The notes: generated by a model not told the origin, from the sequence alone. DNA of 29,117 nt from CAZALT01 sp964485515 (GCA_964485515.1 CAZALT010000024.1:1-29117); one strand, 5' to 3'. Shown: positions 1-7,800, counted from the first letter of the stretch. Made by a program: numbers and translations.

Positions 1-50
1 CCGCTCCCCCATCCCCATGCGTTCACGAGCACGCACCAGGACGAACCCGA

Positions 51-95
51 CACCGACCTGCCCCAACCCGACCTGCCCCAACCCGACCAGCCCCC
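51..95. repeat. 15-bp tandem repeat, 3 copies, intergenic
   Basis: Three consecutive 15-bp units (51-65, 66-80, 81-95) of the form ACCCGACCTGCCCCA with a few substitutions. They lie just upstream of the Shine-Dalgarno site of the first gene. No gene is visible in 1-113. The core CCGACCTG recurs in intergenic repeats near 9080 and 16893. Confidence 0.8.
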
Positions 96-113
96 CACGG
101 CGGAGGACCCCAC

Positions 114-1670
114 GTGAACGGCGCCCAAGCCCTCATCCGCACGCTCGTCGACAGCGGAGTCGACGTCTGCTTCATGAACCCGGGCACATCCGAGATGCAC
201 TTCGTCGCCGCCCTCGACGACGTACCCGAGATGCGCGGCGTGCTGGCCCTCTTCGAGGGGGTCGCCACGGGTGCCGCGGACGGCTACGCCCGGATGAGCG
301 GTCGACCGGCGGCGACGTTGCTGCACCTCGGTCCGGGGCTCGGCAACGGCATCGCCAACCTCCACAACGCCCGCCGCGCCAACACCCCCATCGTCAACAT
401 CGTCGGGGACCACGCAACCACCCACGCCGTGTACGACGCGCCGCTCCAATCGGACATCGACTCGCTCGCGTCGAACGTCTCCAAGTGGGTTCGGTCCAGC
501 CCGATGAGCGCAGCGGTCGCCCACGATGCCGCCGAGGCGACCGCCGCGTCGCTATCCGCTCCGCACGGCACGGCCACCCTCGTGCTCCCCGCCGACGTGT
601 CGTGGACCGACGGAGCGAGCCCGGCGGCTCCGGTCTCGCCCGCCCCGCTTCGGTCGGTCGGACAGGACTCGATCGACGCGGTCGCCAAGGCGTTGCTCTC
701 AGGCCGGCGTGCCGGTCTGCTCATCGGCGGCAGAGTGCTGCTCGAGGACGGACTCGTGCTCAGCTCCCGCGTCGCCGCCACCACCGACGCGCTCCTGCTC
801 GCCGAGACGTTCCCCGCCCGCATCACCCGCGGTGCGGGCCTCCCGAACCCGGAGCGGCTCGGCTACCTGGCCGAGTTTGCCCAGGCGCAGCTCGACGGAC
901 TCGACCACCTCGTCCTGATCGACGCGGCTTCACCGGTGTCCTTCTTCGCCTATCCGGACAAGGCCAGCGACTTCGTCCCCGAAGGCTGCGAGGTCCACGT
1001 CCTCGCAGCCCGGGATGAGGACGTGCTCGACGCGCTCGCTCGTCTCGCCGACGCCGTCGACGCTCCTCTCGACGCCGCGGTGCTCAAGGAGCCGGGGCGT
1101 CCCACGCCTCCCTCTGGCGAGCTGACCCCGCAGTCGGTGGCGATGGCCGTCGGAGCGACCCTGCCCGACGACGCCATCATCTCGGATGAGGGCAACACGT
1201 CGGGGCTGTTCGTGTCGGGGCTCACCGCCGGTTCGGGACGCCACGACTGGTTGTGCGTCACCGGCGGCGCCATCGGCGACGGGCTGCCCATGGCGACCGG
1301 CGCCGCCATCGCCTGTCCCGACCGCCCCGTCCTCTGCCTCGAATCCGACGGCAGCGCGCTCTACAACATCCAGGCCCTGTGGACGCAGGCCCGTGAAGGC
1401 CTCGATGTGACGACGCTGTTGTTCGACAACGCGGCGTACGCGATCCTCCGCTTGGAGCTGGGACGGGTCGGCACCGACGGCGGCGGACCCCGTGCGCGCG
1501 ACATGTTGGACCTCAGCCGTCCGTCGCTCGACTTCGTCGCGATCGCCGAGGGATTCGGCGTCCCGGCGGCCAAACCGATCACGGGCGAGGAGCTGATGGC
1601 GGCCCTCGAGTTGGCCTTCGACGAGCCCGGACCCCATCTGATCGTGGTTGAGGTCGAACCGATGTTCTGA
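114..1670 (+). CDS. ilvX: Acetolactate synthase-like TPP enzyme, IlvX family
   Basis: Thiamine-diphosphate-dependent enzyme of 518 residues with the three-domain layout of acetolactate synthase large subunits. The N-terminal pyrimidine-binding domain has the usual catalytic glutamate in ALFEGVATG (Glu48) followed by ADGYAR. The C-terminal PP-binding domain has GAIGDGLPMATGAA and ESDGSALYN, where the common GDG has become SDG, then the downstream Asn of LFDNAAY. The N-terminus (MNGAQALI, CFMNPGTSEMHFVAALD) and the length closely match what I recall of mycobacterial IlvX (about 515 residues), a divergent paralogue without proven acetolactate synthase activity; a regulatory subunit gene is not adjacent. 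The GTG start has a good Shine-Dalgarno (GGAGGA, 7 nt upstream). The true substrate is unknown; benzoylformate-decarboxylase-like or other 2-oxoacid chemistry is possible. Confidence 0.85.
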   Translation: MNGAQALIRTLVDSGVDVCFMNPGTSEMHFVAALDDVPEMRGVLALFEGVATGAADGYARMSGRPAATLLHLGPGLGNGIANLHNARRANTPIVNIVGDHATTHAVYDAPLQSDIDSLASNVSKWVRSSPMSAAVAHDAAEATAASLSAPHGTATLVLPADVSWTDGASPAAPVSPAPLRSVGQDSIDAVAKALLSGRRAGLLIGGRVLLEDGLVLSSRVAATTDALLLAETFPARITRGAGLPNPERLGYLAEFAQAQLDGLDHLVLIDAASPVSFFAYPDKASDFVPEGCEVHVLAARDEDVLDALARLADAVDAPLDAAVLKEPGRPTPPSGELTPQSVAMAVGATLPDDAIISDEGNTSGLFVSGLTAGSGRHDWLCVTGGAIGDGLPMATGAAIACPDRPVLCLESDGSALYNIQALWTQAREGLDVTTLLFDNAAYAILRLELGRVGTDGGGPRARDMLDLSRPSLDFVAIAEGFGVPAAKPITGEELMAALELAFDEPGPHLIVVEVEPMF

Positions 1671-1690
1671 GTCAGGATCGGTGTCCTGAC
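1671..1690 (+). terminator. Hairpin directly after the ilvX-like stop codon
   Basis: GTCAGGA, a 6-nt loop, and TCCTGAC form a perfect 7-bp stem that begins at the base after the TGA. There is no T tract, so it is either a factor-assisted terminator or a 3' stabiliser. Confidence 0.45.
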
Positions 1691-1713
1691 GGGCATTGCA
1701 GCCTGCCCCGAGG

Positions 1714-1729
1714 CGAATCGAGCGATTCG
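1714..1729. promoter_or_regulatory. Perfect inverted repeat CGAATCG-AG-CGATTCG
   Basis: A 7-bp perfect dyad with a 2-nt centre, 15 bp upstream of the -35-like element of the predicted rpf-like promoter. Its size and place suit a dimeric repressor or activator site, but no regulator is known for it. Confidence 0.35.
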
Positions 1730-1743
1730 GAACGCGGCTCGAA

Positions 1744-1773
1744 TTGCATCGATGGAAGTTCGTTCGGTATAGG
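1744..1773 (+). promoter_or_regulatory. Putative promoter of the Rpf-like gene
   Basis: TTGCAT (1744-1749), an 18-bp spacer and TATAGG (1768-1773) resemble a sigma-A promoter. Transcription would start near 1780 and give a leader of about 160 nt before the ATG at 1942. The prediction rests on hexamer match and spacing only. Confidence 0.35.
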
Positions 1774-1812
1774 CGGGTCGTGCTTGTGAGATCCGTCACA
1801 AATCGACGGAAG

Positions 1813-1851
1813 AACCACGCGTTCTCGTGGATCCGTGGTTACGTTCGTAAC
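1813..1851 (+). promoter_or_regulatory. Competing hairpins in the rpf-like 5' leader
   Basis: AACCACG (1813-1819) can pair with CGTGGTT (1834-1840), or CCACG can pair with the nearer CGTGG ending at 1830. GTTACG-TT-CGTAAC (1838-1851) is another perfect dyad sharing the GTT. The stems exclude one another, so the leader could switch, or the dyads could be protein sites on DNA. The conserved features of a c-di-AMP (ydaO) riboswitch, common before actinobacterial rpf genes, were not recognisable. Confidence 0.35.
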
Positions 1852-1941
1852 TCAACCGCAACACAGCGGATCCGCGCGGCCGTCGGATCACCTTTCGATC
1901 GCCGCAGCGTTGACCCCCCACCCCCGAGGTGATTCCCGCCC

Positions 1942-2598
1942 ATGAAACCCAACCCCTACCTCCGCGCGTCCCTGGCCATCGTGGCCGCTCTCGTGCTGGG
2001 GAGCGCCGTGACCGCCGGAGCCCAGTCGCTCAGCGGCACGGAGAGCATCTCCGAGGTCAGGCCGGTGGAGGCTCGCGCCGACGTCGTGCGCGACACCACG
2101 ACCACCGCCAGTCCCACGCCGAGCGGCGCCGAGGCCGGCGCCGCGTCGCGCGCCGAGGTCGCGGCTCTCCAGGCCGAGGCTGACCGCGAGGCCGAGGTCC
2201 TCGCCTACTACAAGCGACTCGAGGAAGAGGCCGCGTACTTCAAGGCGCTCGAAGAGCAGGCCTACTTCGCCGAGATGGAGCGCAAGGCCGCCGTGGAAGC
2301 CGCCGCCGCCTACCGGCCCGTCGGTGTCCCCGACGATTCGTACTGGGATCGCATGGCCACCTGCGAGACCGGCGGCAACTGGTCGATGTCCGGCTCGAGG
2401 TACAGCGGTGGTGTGGGCTTCGCCAACACCACCTGGAACGCCTGGGGCGGCCGCGAGTTCGCCCCCAACGCCGGCCAGGCCACCCGTGAGCAGCAGATCG
2501 TCGTGGCCAACCGGGTCGCCACCCAGGGCTACGGCAGCGTCGCCGCCGTCGGCTACTCCGGCTGGGGATGCGCCCGCCACTCGGTCGGCTATCCCTGA
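1942..2598 (+). CDS. Secreted transglycosylase-like (Rpf-type) protein
   Basis: Exported protein of 218 residues predicted to cleave peptidoglycan. Residues 1-28 form a Sec signal peptide ending near AGAQS. Residues 50-125 are a low-complexity helical segment rich in Ala and Glu with repeated AYF/AYY blocks, probably a coiled coil or cell-wall spacer. Residues 135-218 match the transglycosylase-like domain of resuscitation-promoting factors: YWDRMATCETGGNW, with the expected catalytic Glu142, then GGVGFANTTWNAWGG and a REQQIVVANRV segment. Cysteines 141 and near residue 212 could form the conserved disulfide. ATG start with GAGGTG 10 nt upstream. No LysM or G5 domain is present, so this is a compact Rpf-like enzyme. 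Monocistronic; a hairpin-repeat array follows 25 bp after the stop. Confidence 0.85.
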   Translation: MKPNPYLRASLAIVAALVLGSAVTAGAQSLSGTESISEVRPVEARADVVRDTTTTASPTPSGAEAGAASRAEVAALQAEADREAEVLAYYKRLEEEAAYFKALEEQAYFAEMERKAAVEAAAAYRPVGVPDDSYWDRMATCETGGNWSMSGSRYSGGVGFANTTWNAWGGREFAPNAGQATREQQIVVANRVATQGYGSVAAVGYSGWGCARHSVGYP

Positions 2599-2623
2599 TT
2601 CCCACACCTGCAGATCTCGTACG

Positions 2624-2945
2624 CACCGGTCAGAAACCGGTCGCGTGCGTACCCAGGCACTTCGCATAGCACCAGATACGCACGCGACGGCCATGGCCCA
2701 GGGCTACACCGGTCAGAAACCGGTCGCGTGCGTACCCAGGCACTTCGCATAGCACCAGATANNNNNNNNNNNNNNNNNNNNNNNNNNNNNNNNNNNNNNN
2801 NNNNNNNNNNNNNNNNNNNNNNNNNNNNNNNNNNNNNNNNNNNNNNNNNNNNNNNNNNNNNCACCGGTCAGAAACCGGTCGCGTGCGTACCCAGGCACTT
2901 CGCATAGCACCAGATACGCACGCGACGGTCATGGCCCGGGGCTGC
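2624..2945. repeat. Tandem array of an 83-bp palindromic unit, interrupted by an assembly gap
   Basis: Units start at 2624, 2707 and 2862. The first two are exactly 83 bp apart; the second is cut at 2761 by the gap. Each unit holds two ACCGGT blocks separated by CAGAA and a perfect 12-bp inverted repeat, GTCGCGTGCGTA and TACGCACGCGAC, with a 25-nt loop. The last copy diverges at its 3' end (GGTCATGGCCCGGGGCTG) and a degenerate fragment (CACCGGCTAGAAC) runs into the yaaA promoter. The copies are otherwise identical. The period is not a multiple of three and no frame is closed by a stop on the minus strand, so translation is unlikely. Not recognised as a known element. Confidence 0.85.
2762..2861. 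other. Assembly gap (100 N)
   Basis: Exactly 100 N, the usual placeholder for a gap of unknown length. With an 83-bp period the flanking copies would be 166 bp apart for one hidden unit boundary, but they are 155 apart, so the N length is not real and the copy number is unknown. Confidence 0.97.
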
Positions 2946-2964
2946 ACCGGCTAGAACGAGCCCC

Positions 2965-3951
2965 GTGTCCTCCGCCGGTCCGCTCATCCTGCTCCCCCCG
3001 TCTGAAGGCAAGGCCCCGGGAGGCGACGGTCCGGCCTGGACGCCGGGATCCGGCGCGTGGCCCGAGCTCGACGCCCGGCGGTCGACGGTGGTCAAGGCCC
3101 TGCAGGCCGCCATGCGCAAGCCTGTCGCGGCTCGGTCCAAGTTGCTCGGCGTCAAGGGTGACGCCCTGGTGGCGGCCACCGCGACCAACCTCTCCGTGCT
3201 GGACACGGCAACGATGCCGGCCATCGACCGCTACACCGGCGTGCTGTACGACGAGCTCGACGCCTCGAGCCTGTCGAAGATCGTTCGGCGACGGTTCGAC
3301 GAGCAGGTGGTGATCTTCAGCGGACTGTGGGGCATCGTGCGCCCTGGTGACCCCATCCCCGACTACAAGCTCAAGATGGGCGCGTCTATCGGACGTCCCG
3401 GCAAGCTCTCGACGTGGTGGCGTGCGGCCGTCACCGACGCCCTTGCCCCCTGCACCGCGAACCGGGTCGTGTGGGACCTGCTCCCGAACGAGCACCGCGC
3501 CGCGTGGGCGCCACCCGTGAACCCGACCACAAGTGCCCCGACCCACATCGTGTCGGTGCGCTTCCTCGACGAGCAGCAACCCACGACGGGGGGCAAGTCG
3601 GGCGAACTGATCGCCGTGGCGCACTGGAACAAGCTCCTCAAGGGATCGCTCGTCCGCCACATCGTCGCGGCACAGCTCGACGACCCCGAGGGCCTGGCCG
3701 ACCTCGCCCATCCCCGGGGCTATGTCCTTCGCCCCGAGCTCACCCAGATCGAAGGCAACCGCACGCTCGTGAGCATGGTCCTGCCCTACGACCGCGCCGA
3801 CGACCGCGACAACCGCGCCGACCGCGCCGACCGCGACAACCGCACCCACGACCGCGACGACCGCGCCCAAGACCGTGCCCAGGACCGTGCCGAGGAGCCC
3901 GACGACGACGACGGCACCCATGACCGCCGCGACGCCAGGCTGGTGCCATGA
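2965..3951 (+). CDS. yaaA: YaaA-family (DUF328/UPF0246) peroxide stress protein with charged tail
   Basis: Residues 1-270 match the YaaA family, starting with the hallmark LLPPSEGK, then RYTGVLYDELDA, FSGLWGIVRPGDPIPDYKLKM and a basic C-terminal part. In E. coli YaaA limits free iron during peroxide stress. The family is usually about 250 residues; here residues 274-328 add a tail of Asp-Arg repeats (DRADDRDNRADRADRDN and similar) ending in DDDDG, produced by a degenerate tandem repeat in the DNA. The GTG start lacks a Shine-Dalgarno but has TAGAAC ending 7 nt upstream, suggesting a leaderless message. The stop overlaps the next gene by 4 nt (ATGA), so the two are translationally coupled. The tail may be a disordered binding region or a neutral expansion. 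Confidence 0.85.
   Translation: MSSAGPLILLPPSEGKAPGGDGPAWTPGSGAWPELDARRSTVVKALQAAMRKPVAARSKLLGVKGDALVAATATNLSVLDTATMPAIDRYTGVLYDELDASSLSKIVRRRFDEQVVIFSGLWGIVRPGDPIPDYKLKMGASIGRPGKLSTWWRAAVTDALAPCTANRVVWDLLPNEHRAAWAPPVNPTTSAPTHIVSVRFLDEQQPTTGGKSGELIAVAHWNKLLKGSLVRHIVAAQLDDPEGLADLAHPRGYVLRPELTQIEGNRTLVSMVLPYDRADDRDNRADRADRDNRTHDRDDRAQDRAQDRAEEPDDDDGTHDRRDARLVP
3790..3894 (+). repeat. Degenerate GACCGC(N) minisatellite inside the yaaA 3' end
   Basis: About a dozen variants of GACCGCGCC, GACCGCGAC and GACCGTGCC in register with the reading frame, encoding the Asp-Arg tail. Substitutions between copies show that it is older than the perfect repeats elsewhere in the window. Confidence 0.75.
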
Positions 3952-4937
3952 GACGCTTCGACTGTCCCACCTGCGGGCAGCACGTCTACTTCGAGAACAC
4001 GGCGTGCCTCGCCTGCGGAACGGTGCTGGGGTTCGACTCTGCCTCCCGCGAGATGGTGGCGAACGGTGCCGACTGGGCGCCGTGCCGCAACGTAGTCGTC
4101 GCCCGCTGCAACTGGGTGGTGCCCCCCGACAGGCGCGGCGCCCTGTGCGCCTGCTGCCGGCTCACCCGGACGCGACCCGCCGACGACGATCCGGCGATCA
4201 TCGCCCCGTTTGCCGCGACCGAGGCCGACAAGCGTCGCCTGGTCTTCCAGCTCCTCGAGCTCGGACTCCCGATCGTGGCCTACGAAGACGCGAACCCCAA
4301 CGGCCTGGCCTTCGACCTGCTGTCGAGTCGCGACTACGGCGTGACGATCGGCCATCGGGACGGCCTGATCACCCTCGACCTCGCCGAGTCCGACAACGCC
4401 CACCGCGAAGCGGTCCGCCAGCAGCTCGGCGAGGCGTACCGAACGGTGCTCGGCCACCTCCGCCACGAGATCGGTCACTACTACTGGCCGATCCTGGTCG
4501 GACAGGCCGGCCACCTCGATGAGTTCCGGACGCTGTTCGGCGACGAGCAGGTCGACTACGTCGCCGCCGTCGACGCCCACTACGCCGCTGCGCCTCCGAG
4601 CGACTGGTCGAGCCGGTTCGTGAGCGCCTACGCCTCGATGCACCCGTGGGAGGACTGGGCTGAGACCTTCGCCCACTACCTCCACATCCTCGATGCGCTG
4701 CAGACCGCGGGATCGTTCGGGATGCGGATCCAGGGCACACCGCCCGGCACCGACCGACCGGACGGCGCCCTCAACCCCGCGGAGCACTTCCAGGTCGTGA
4801 TCGACCGCTGGATCCCCCTCGCGACCGCGCTCAATGCCGTGAACCGCAGCATGGGCAAGGACCCGCTCTACCCGTTCGTGCTCACGCCTGCCGTCATCGA
4901 CAAGTTGAGCTTCGTGGATCGCCTCGTCCGCTCCTGA
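3948..4937 (+). CDS. Zinc-ribbon putative metallopeptidase
   Basis: Protein of 329 residues of the zinc-ribbon plus putative zinc-metallopeptidase family (PF10005/PF15887-like, from memory). The N-terminus carries paired cysteines, CPTC (6-9) and CLAC (20-23), then CRNVVVARCNW and CACCR, fitting one or two zinc ribbons. The catalytic motif HEIGHYYW is at about 173-180, and the downstream acidic residues in HPWEDWAETFAHYLH could give the third zinc ligand. No signal peptide or membrane segment, so probably cytoplasmic. The ATG overlaps the yaaA stop, implying co-expression with a peroxide or iron-stress protein. Substrate unknown. In other bacteria this family is annotated only as a hypothetical or DUF protein. 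Confidence 0.8.
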   Translation: MRRFDCPTCGQHVYFENTACLACGTVLGFDSASREMVANGADWAPCRNVVVARCNWVVPPDRRGALCACCRLTRTRPADDDPAIIAPFAATEADKRRLVFQLLELGLPIVAYEDANPNGLAFDLLSSRDYGVTIGHRDGLITLDLAESDNAHREAVRQQLGEAYRTVLGHLRHEIGHYYWPILVGQAGHLDEFRTLFGDEQVDYVAAVDAHYAAAPPSDWSSRFVSAYASMHPWEDWAETFAHYLHILDALQTAGSFGMRIQGTPPGTDRPDGALNPAEHFQVVIDRWIPLATALNAVNRSMGKDPLYPFVLTPAVIDKLSFVDRLVRS

Positions 4938-4958
4938 GCGCCGTCCGGGCGTGGTGGT

Positions 4959-5705
4959 TCAGAGCGCGTCGAGGAAGTCGACGGCGTGCTCCTCGATCGT
5001 TTCGGCATCGAAGTCGAGGGTGGCGACGTGGTAGCTGTGCTCGAGCGTCACACGGGTGACCGGTCCGGCCACGCTGCTGGCCACGACGTCGCTCGAGGCG
5101 GGATCGACGACGTGGTCCTGCACGCTGGTGAACAGAAGGACGGGGCACTCGATGGTGCCGAGCACCGGCGCCGTCTCGGCGACCGCGGCCATCAGCGACA
5201 GGAGTGGACGCACCGGCGTGCCGTCGTAGGCCAGCTCGATGGCATCGGGATCGGCGATGTCGCTGCCGATGGCGTCGATCAGCTCACCTTCGGCAAGCAA
5301 CGCCTCGAGGAAGGCGAACGTGTCGGCATCGGCTGGCTCGGCGAGCGGGTTGACGAGGACGAGACCGGCCAGGTCGTCGTGGCGGGTGGCGAGCCACAGC
5401 GCCAACGCCCCGCCCATGCTGAGACCGGCGACCACGACCTGGTCCACGCGCTCGGAGAGCTCGAGGTAGGCCTTCTCGGCCGCCGCCGACCAGTCGTCCC
5501 AGTCGGTCTTGAGCATCTCGAGCACACTGGTGCCGTGACCGGGGAGGAGCGGAAGCTCGACGGTGCAGCCCCGCGCCGCAAAGGCGCGTGCCAGGCTCCG
5601 CATCGACTGCGGGGTGCCCGTGAAGCCGTGGAGCACCAGCACACCCATGGGGCCTCCGTCAGCCGAGTACGGCTCGGCGCCAGGCAAGATGTCGAGTGCG
5701 GGCAT
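4959..5705 (-). CDS. Alpha/beta hydrolase, Est30-like carboxylesterase
   Basis: Serine hydrolase of 248 residues. The oxyanion-hole segment LHGFTG is at 25-30, the nucleophile Ser96 lies in GLSMGG, and the expected acid and base are Asp197 (TSVQDHVVDP) and His226 (EHSYHVATLD). Length and motifs match Est30-type carboxylesterases and monoacylglycerol lipases, which hydrolyse short-chain or medium-chain esters in the cytoplasm. I chose the ATG at 5705 because GGGGAG lies 6 nt upstream; the reading frame is open further upstream but that part has no family similarity. It converges with the metallopeptidase and diverges from the oxidoreductase at 5836. Confidence 0.88.
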   Translation of the reverse strand: MPALDILPGAEPYSADGGPMGVLVLHGFTGTPQSMRSLARAFAARGCTVELPLLPGHGTSVLEMLKTDWDDWSAAAEKAYLELSERVDQVVVAGLSMGGALALWLATRHDDLAGLVLVNPLAEPADADTFAFLEALLAEGELIDAIGSDIADPDAIELAYDGTPVRPLLSLMAAVAETAPVLGTIECPVLLFTSVQDHVVDPASSDVVASSVAGPVTRVTLEHSYHVATLDFDAETIEEHAVDFLDAL

Positions 5706-5822
5706 GACCGACTCCCCGTGGTACCCGGAATCGCCCCCTCGGCGGCCCCGGTCGTGCTGCGGGGTCACCCTAGGGCAGCCCCATCCGAGTGGAAACCGCA
5801 CCGGTGTCGGTTCACACGCCCC

Positions 5823-5828
5823 TAACGT
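5823..5828 (+). promoter_or_regulatory. Leaderless -10 element, TAACGT-N7-ATG
   Basis: TAACGT ends 7 nt before the ATG at 5836, so transcription would begin at the start codon. No Shine-Dalgarno and no clear -35 are visible. Confidence 0.6.
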
Positions 5829-5835
5829 CGACGGG

Positions 5836-6744
5836 ATGCGACTCTCGATCTGGCCGTTGACACCGCAGTCGTGGTCGGACCTGCTTGCCGCGGTCCACCA
5901 CGCCGACCGCACCGGGTGGGACGGGGCGTACGTCGCCGACCACTTCATGGGCGACGGCGGCGAGTTCGGGGCCGAGACGACACCGTGGCTCGAAGCCACC
6001 GCAACCGTGCCCGCGCTGCTCACCTCCACGAAGCGGTTGCGAGTCGGCACGCTGGTGCTCGGGTCCACCTACCGGCATCCCGCCGTGCTCGCCAACTGGG
6101 CCGCGAGCGTCGATCAGCTCTCCGGGGGCCGCCTCGTCCTCGGGGTGGGCGCCGGGTGGCAGCGCAACGAGCACGACCAGTACGGCATCGAGCTCCCGAA
6201 GCCCGGCCCGTTGCTCCGCCGGTTCGAGGAGTACTGCCAGGTCCTCAACGGATTGCTGCGCGACGAGCTCACCACGATCGACGGCGAGTGGTTCCAGCTC
6301 GACGACGCGCGCTGCGAGCCGAAGCCGGCCCAGACCGAGATGCCGCTGCTGATAGGAGCCAAGCGCGATCGCATGCTGCGTGTCGTCGCTCGCCATGCAG
6401 ACCAGTGGAACATGTGGGGGCTGCCGGAGACGATCGCCGAGCGCGCCGCCGAGCTGGATCGGGCCTGCGCCGAGGTGGGACGAGATCCCACCGACATCAC
6501 GCGGTCCGCCCAGGTGCTCGTGCGGCTCACCGACGATGCGGAGACGGGGCGGTCGTTCATCGAATCGTCGGCACCCCGCGCTGCGTTCGCCGGCACGGCC
6601 GCGCAGTTCGCCGAGGTCGTCGGGCGATGGGCCGAGGTGGGCGTCAGCGAGGTGATCGTCCCCGATTCCGCGCTCGGCACCGGCTCCGAGCGTCTCGATG
6701 CGATGGACGGGCTCCTGGCCGCCGTGCGCGCCACCGCCGCGTAG
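5836..6744 (+). CDS. LLM-class (luciferase-like) oxidoreductase, probably F420-dependent
   Basis: A 302-residue TIM-barrel protein of the bacterial luciferase-like family. It begins MRLSIWPL, has WDGAYVADHFM near residue 35, the family signature LVLGSTYRHPAVLANWAASVDQLS followed by GGRLVLGVGAGWQRNEH, and a C-terminal EVGVSEVIVPD segment. These fit the F420-dependent branch common in actinobacteria rather than FMN luciferases, but the cofactor is inferred. The ATG at 5836 follows a -10 element at leaderless spacing; upstream in-frame sequence overlaps the divergent esterase and shows no family similarity. The substrate cannot be deduced; neighbours (esterase, DapB-like dehydrogenase) do not form an obvious pathway. 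Confidence 0.85.
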   Translation: MRLSIWPLTPQSWSDLLAAVHHADRTGWDGAYVADHFMGDGGEFGAETTPWLEATATVPALLTSTKRLRVGTLVLGSTYRHPAVLANWAASVDQLSGGRLVLGVGAGWQRNEHDQYGIELPKPGPLLRRFEEYCQVLNGLLRDELTTIDGEWFQLDDARCEPKPAQTEMPLLIGAKRDRMLRVVARHADQWNMWGLPETIAERAAELDRACAEVGRDPTDITRSAQVLVRLTDDAETGRSFIESSAPRAAFAGTAAQFAEVVGRWAEVGVSEVIVPDSALGTGSERLDAMDGLLAAVRATAA

Positions 6745-6753
6745 CTTCGATCG

Positions 6754-7800
6754 TCAGGTCGAGACGACCCCCTTCGGGAGCGGCAACGCGATGTCGGTGT
6801 AGGTGACGATGCCGGGATCGGAGGCGACCACGTAGGGGATGGCGTTGATGGCTGGCATCGCGGTCATGATCATGCCGAGGACCATGAAGTCGGCGAAGGT
6901 CGTCGCCTCGAAGTCGGGCGGTGGGAGGTACTCGAGCGTGGCGGTGACCGTCGGCCGCCCATCGACCCTGATCACGTGGCCTTCCTTGATCTCCCAGTCG
7001 GGCACGAGCTGCTGACCCTTGCGCCACCGGACGTTGAGCTCGACGACGGTCTTGTCGCCCACCCGGCCCTGCCAGCTCGCGTAGACCCCGGCGACGTGCC
7101 CAGCCTCGATCGTCCACGAGTCCATCACGACATCTTCGGTCGCCATCGCGTACTCGGCCTCGCACACCACCGCGTCGAGCTCGACGCCGAGCGCGTCGGC
7201 GACCAGCTCGACAGCTTCACCGAAGACGAGCGTGCCCTGCTCGGCCATGCCCGCAAGCTCGGGGTCGTCCATCGGTCGCCCGAATCCGCACGGCAGCTCG
7301 GTGGCCGGCGAGTCGTACAGCGTGGTGTCGGAGGCCTCGTCGATCGTGATCTTGTCGATTCGGTCGCAGATGTTCGCAGTGGCGATGCCGATCAGCTCCA
7401 CGAATCCGGGGCTGATGCCGCTACCGAAGATCGACGACTGGCCGGTCTCGCACGCGGCCAGGACCCGCTCTCGATCAGCGGGGTTGCCCCGCCCGTTGAT
7501 GAACGCTGCGGTGGTGACCACGTCGATGCCAGCCTCGAGGATGCGCACGAGCTCGTCGGTGCTCGGCCACATCGGGTTGTAGACGACGACGTCGGGGCTG
7601 AGCGCGAAGAGGGCGTCGACGTCGTTGGTCGCCGCCACCCCGATCTGGTCGATGCCGCACAGCTCGCCGACATCCACGCCCACCTTGTCGTCGGACCACG
7701 CGTAGCAGCCGACCAGCTCGAGGTCCGGGTTCCCCACGACTGCTCGTACCGACCGCTTGCCGACGTTGCCCGTCGTCCACTGCACCACTCGAAGCGCCAT
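6754..7800 (-). CDS. Dihydrodipicolinate reductase N-terminal domain-like dehydrogenase
   Basis: A 348-residue NAD(P)-binding protein. The N-terminal Rossmann fold opens with LRVVQWTTGNVGKRSVRAV (TGNVGK loop) and continues with DVVVYNPMWPS and TTAAFING, as in DapB-type or 2,4-diaminopentanoate-dehydrogenase-like proteins that are frequent in mycobacteria and related actinobacteria, often multi-copy and linked to lipid or steroid catabolism. The C-terminal half differs from true DapB, so lysine biosynthesis is unlikely. The ATG at 7800 is preceded by AGGGGGAG, which decides the start. Divergently transcribed from a TetR regulator with a 113-bp AT-containing spacer; it is the likely target of that regulator. 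Confidence 0.8.
   Translation of the reverse strand: MALRVVQWTTGNVGKRSVRAVVGNPDLELVGCYAWSDDKVGVDVGELCGIDQIGVAATNDVDALFALSPDVVVYNPMWPSTDELVRILEAGIDVVTTAAFINGRGNPADRERVLAACETGQSSIFGSGISPGFVELIGIATANICDRIDKITIDEASDTTLYDSPATELPCGFGRPMDDPELAGMAEQGTLVFGEAVELVADALGVELDAVVCEAEYAMATEDVVMDSWTIEAGHVAGVYASWQGRVGDKTVVELNVRWRKGQQLVPDWEIKEGHVIRVDGRPTVTATLEYLPPPDFEATTFADFMVLGMIMTAMPAINAIPYVVASDPGIVTYTDIALPLPKGVVST

Noticed and set aside
1774..1941. c-di-AMP (ydaO/yuaA) riboswitch upstream of the Rpf-like gene
   Set aside because: The conserved GA-rich and GGGG core of that riboswitch was not recognisable; only simple palindromes are present. A covariance search would settle it.
2624..2945. CRISPR array
   Set aside because: Units are contiguous, 83 bp long and lack unique spacers; no cas genes nearby.
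2589..2947. Minus-strand frames through the 83-bp repeat
   Set aside because: All three frames are open only because the unit lacks stops; the 83-bp period shifts frame at each copy and the frames run through N.
5563..5835. Upstream extension of the luciferase-like oxidoreductase
   Set aside because: It overlaps the divergent esterase gene and has no family similarity; family homology starts at the ATG at 5836.
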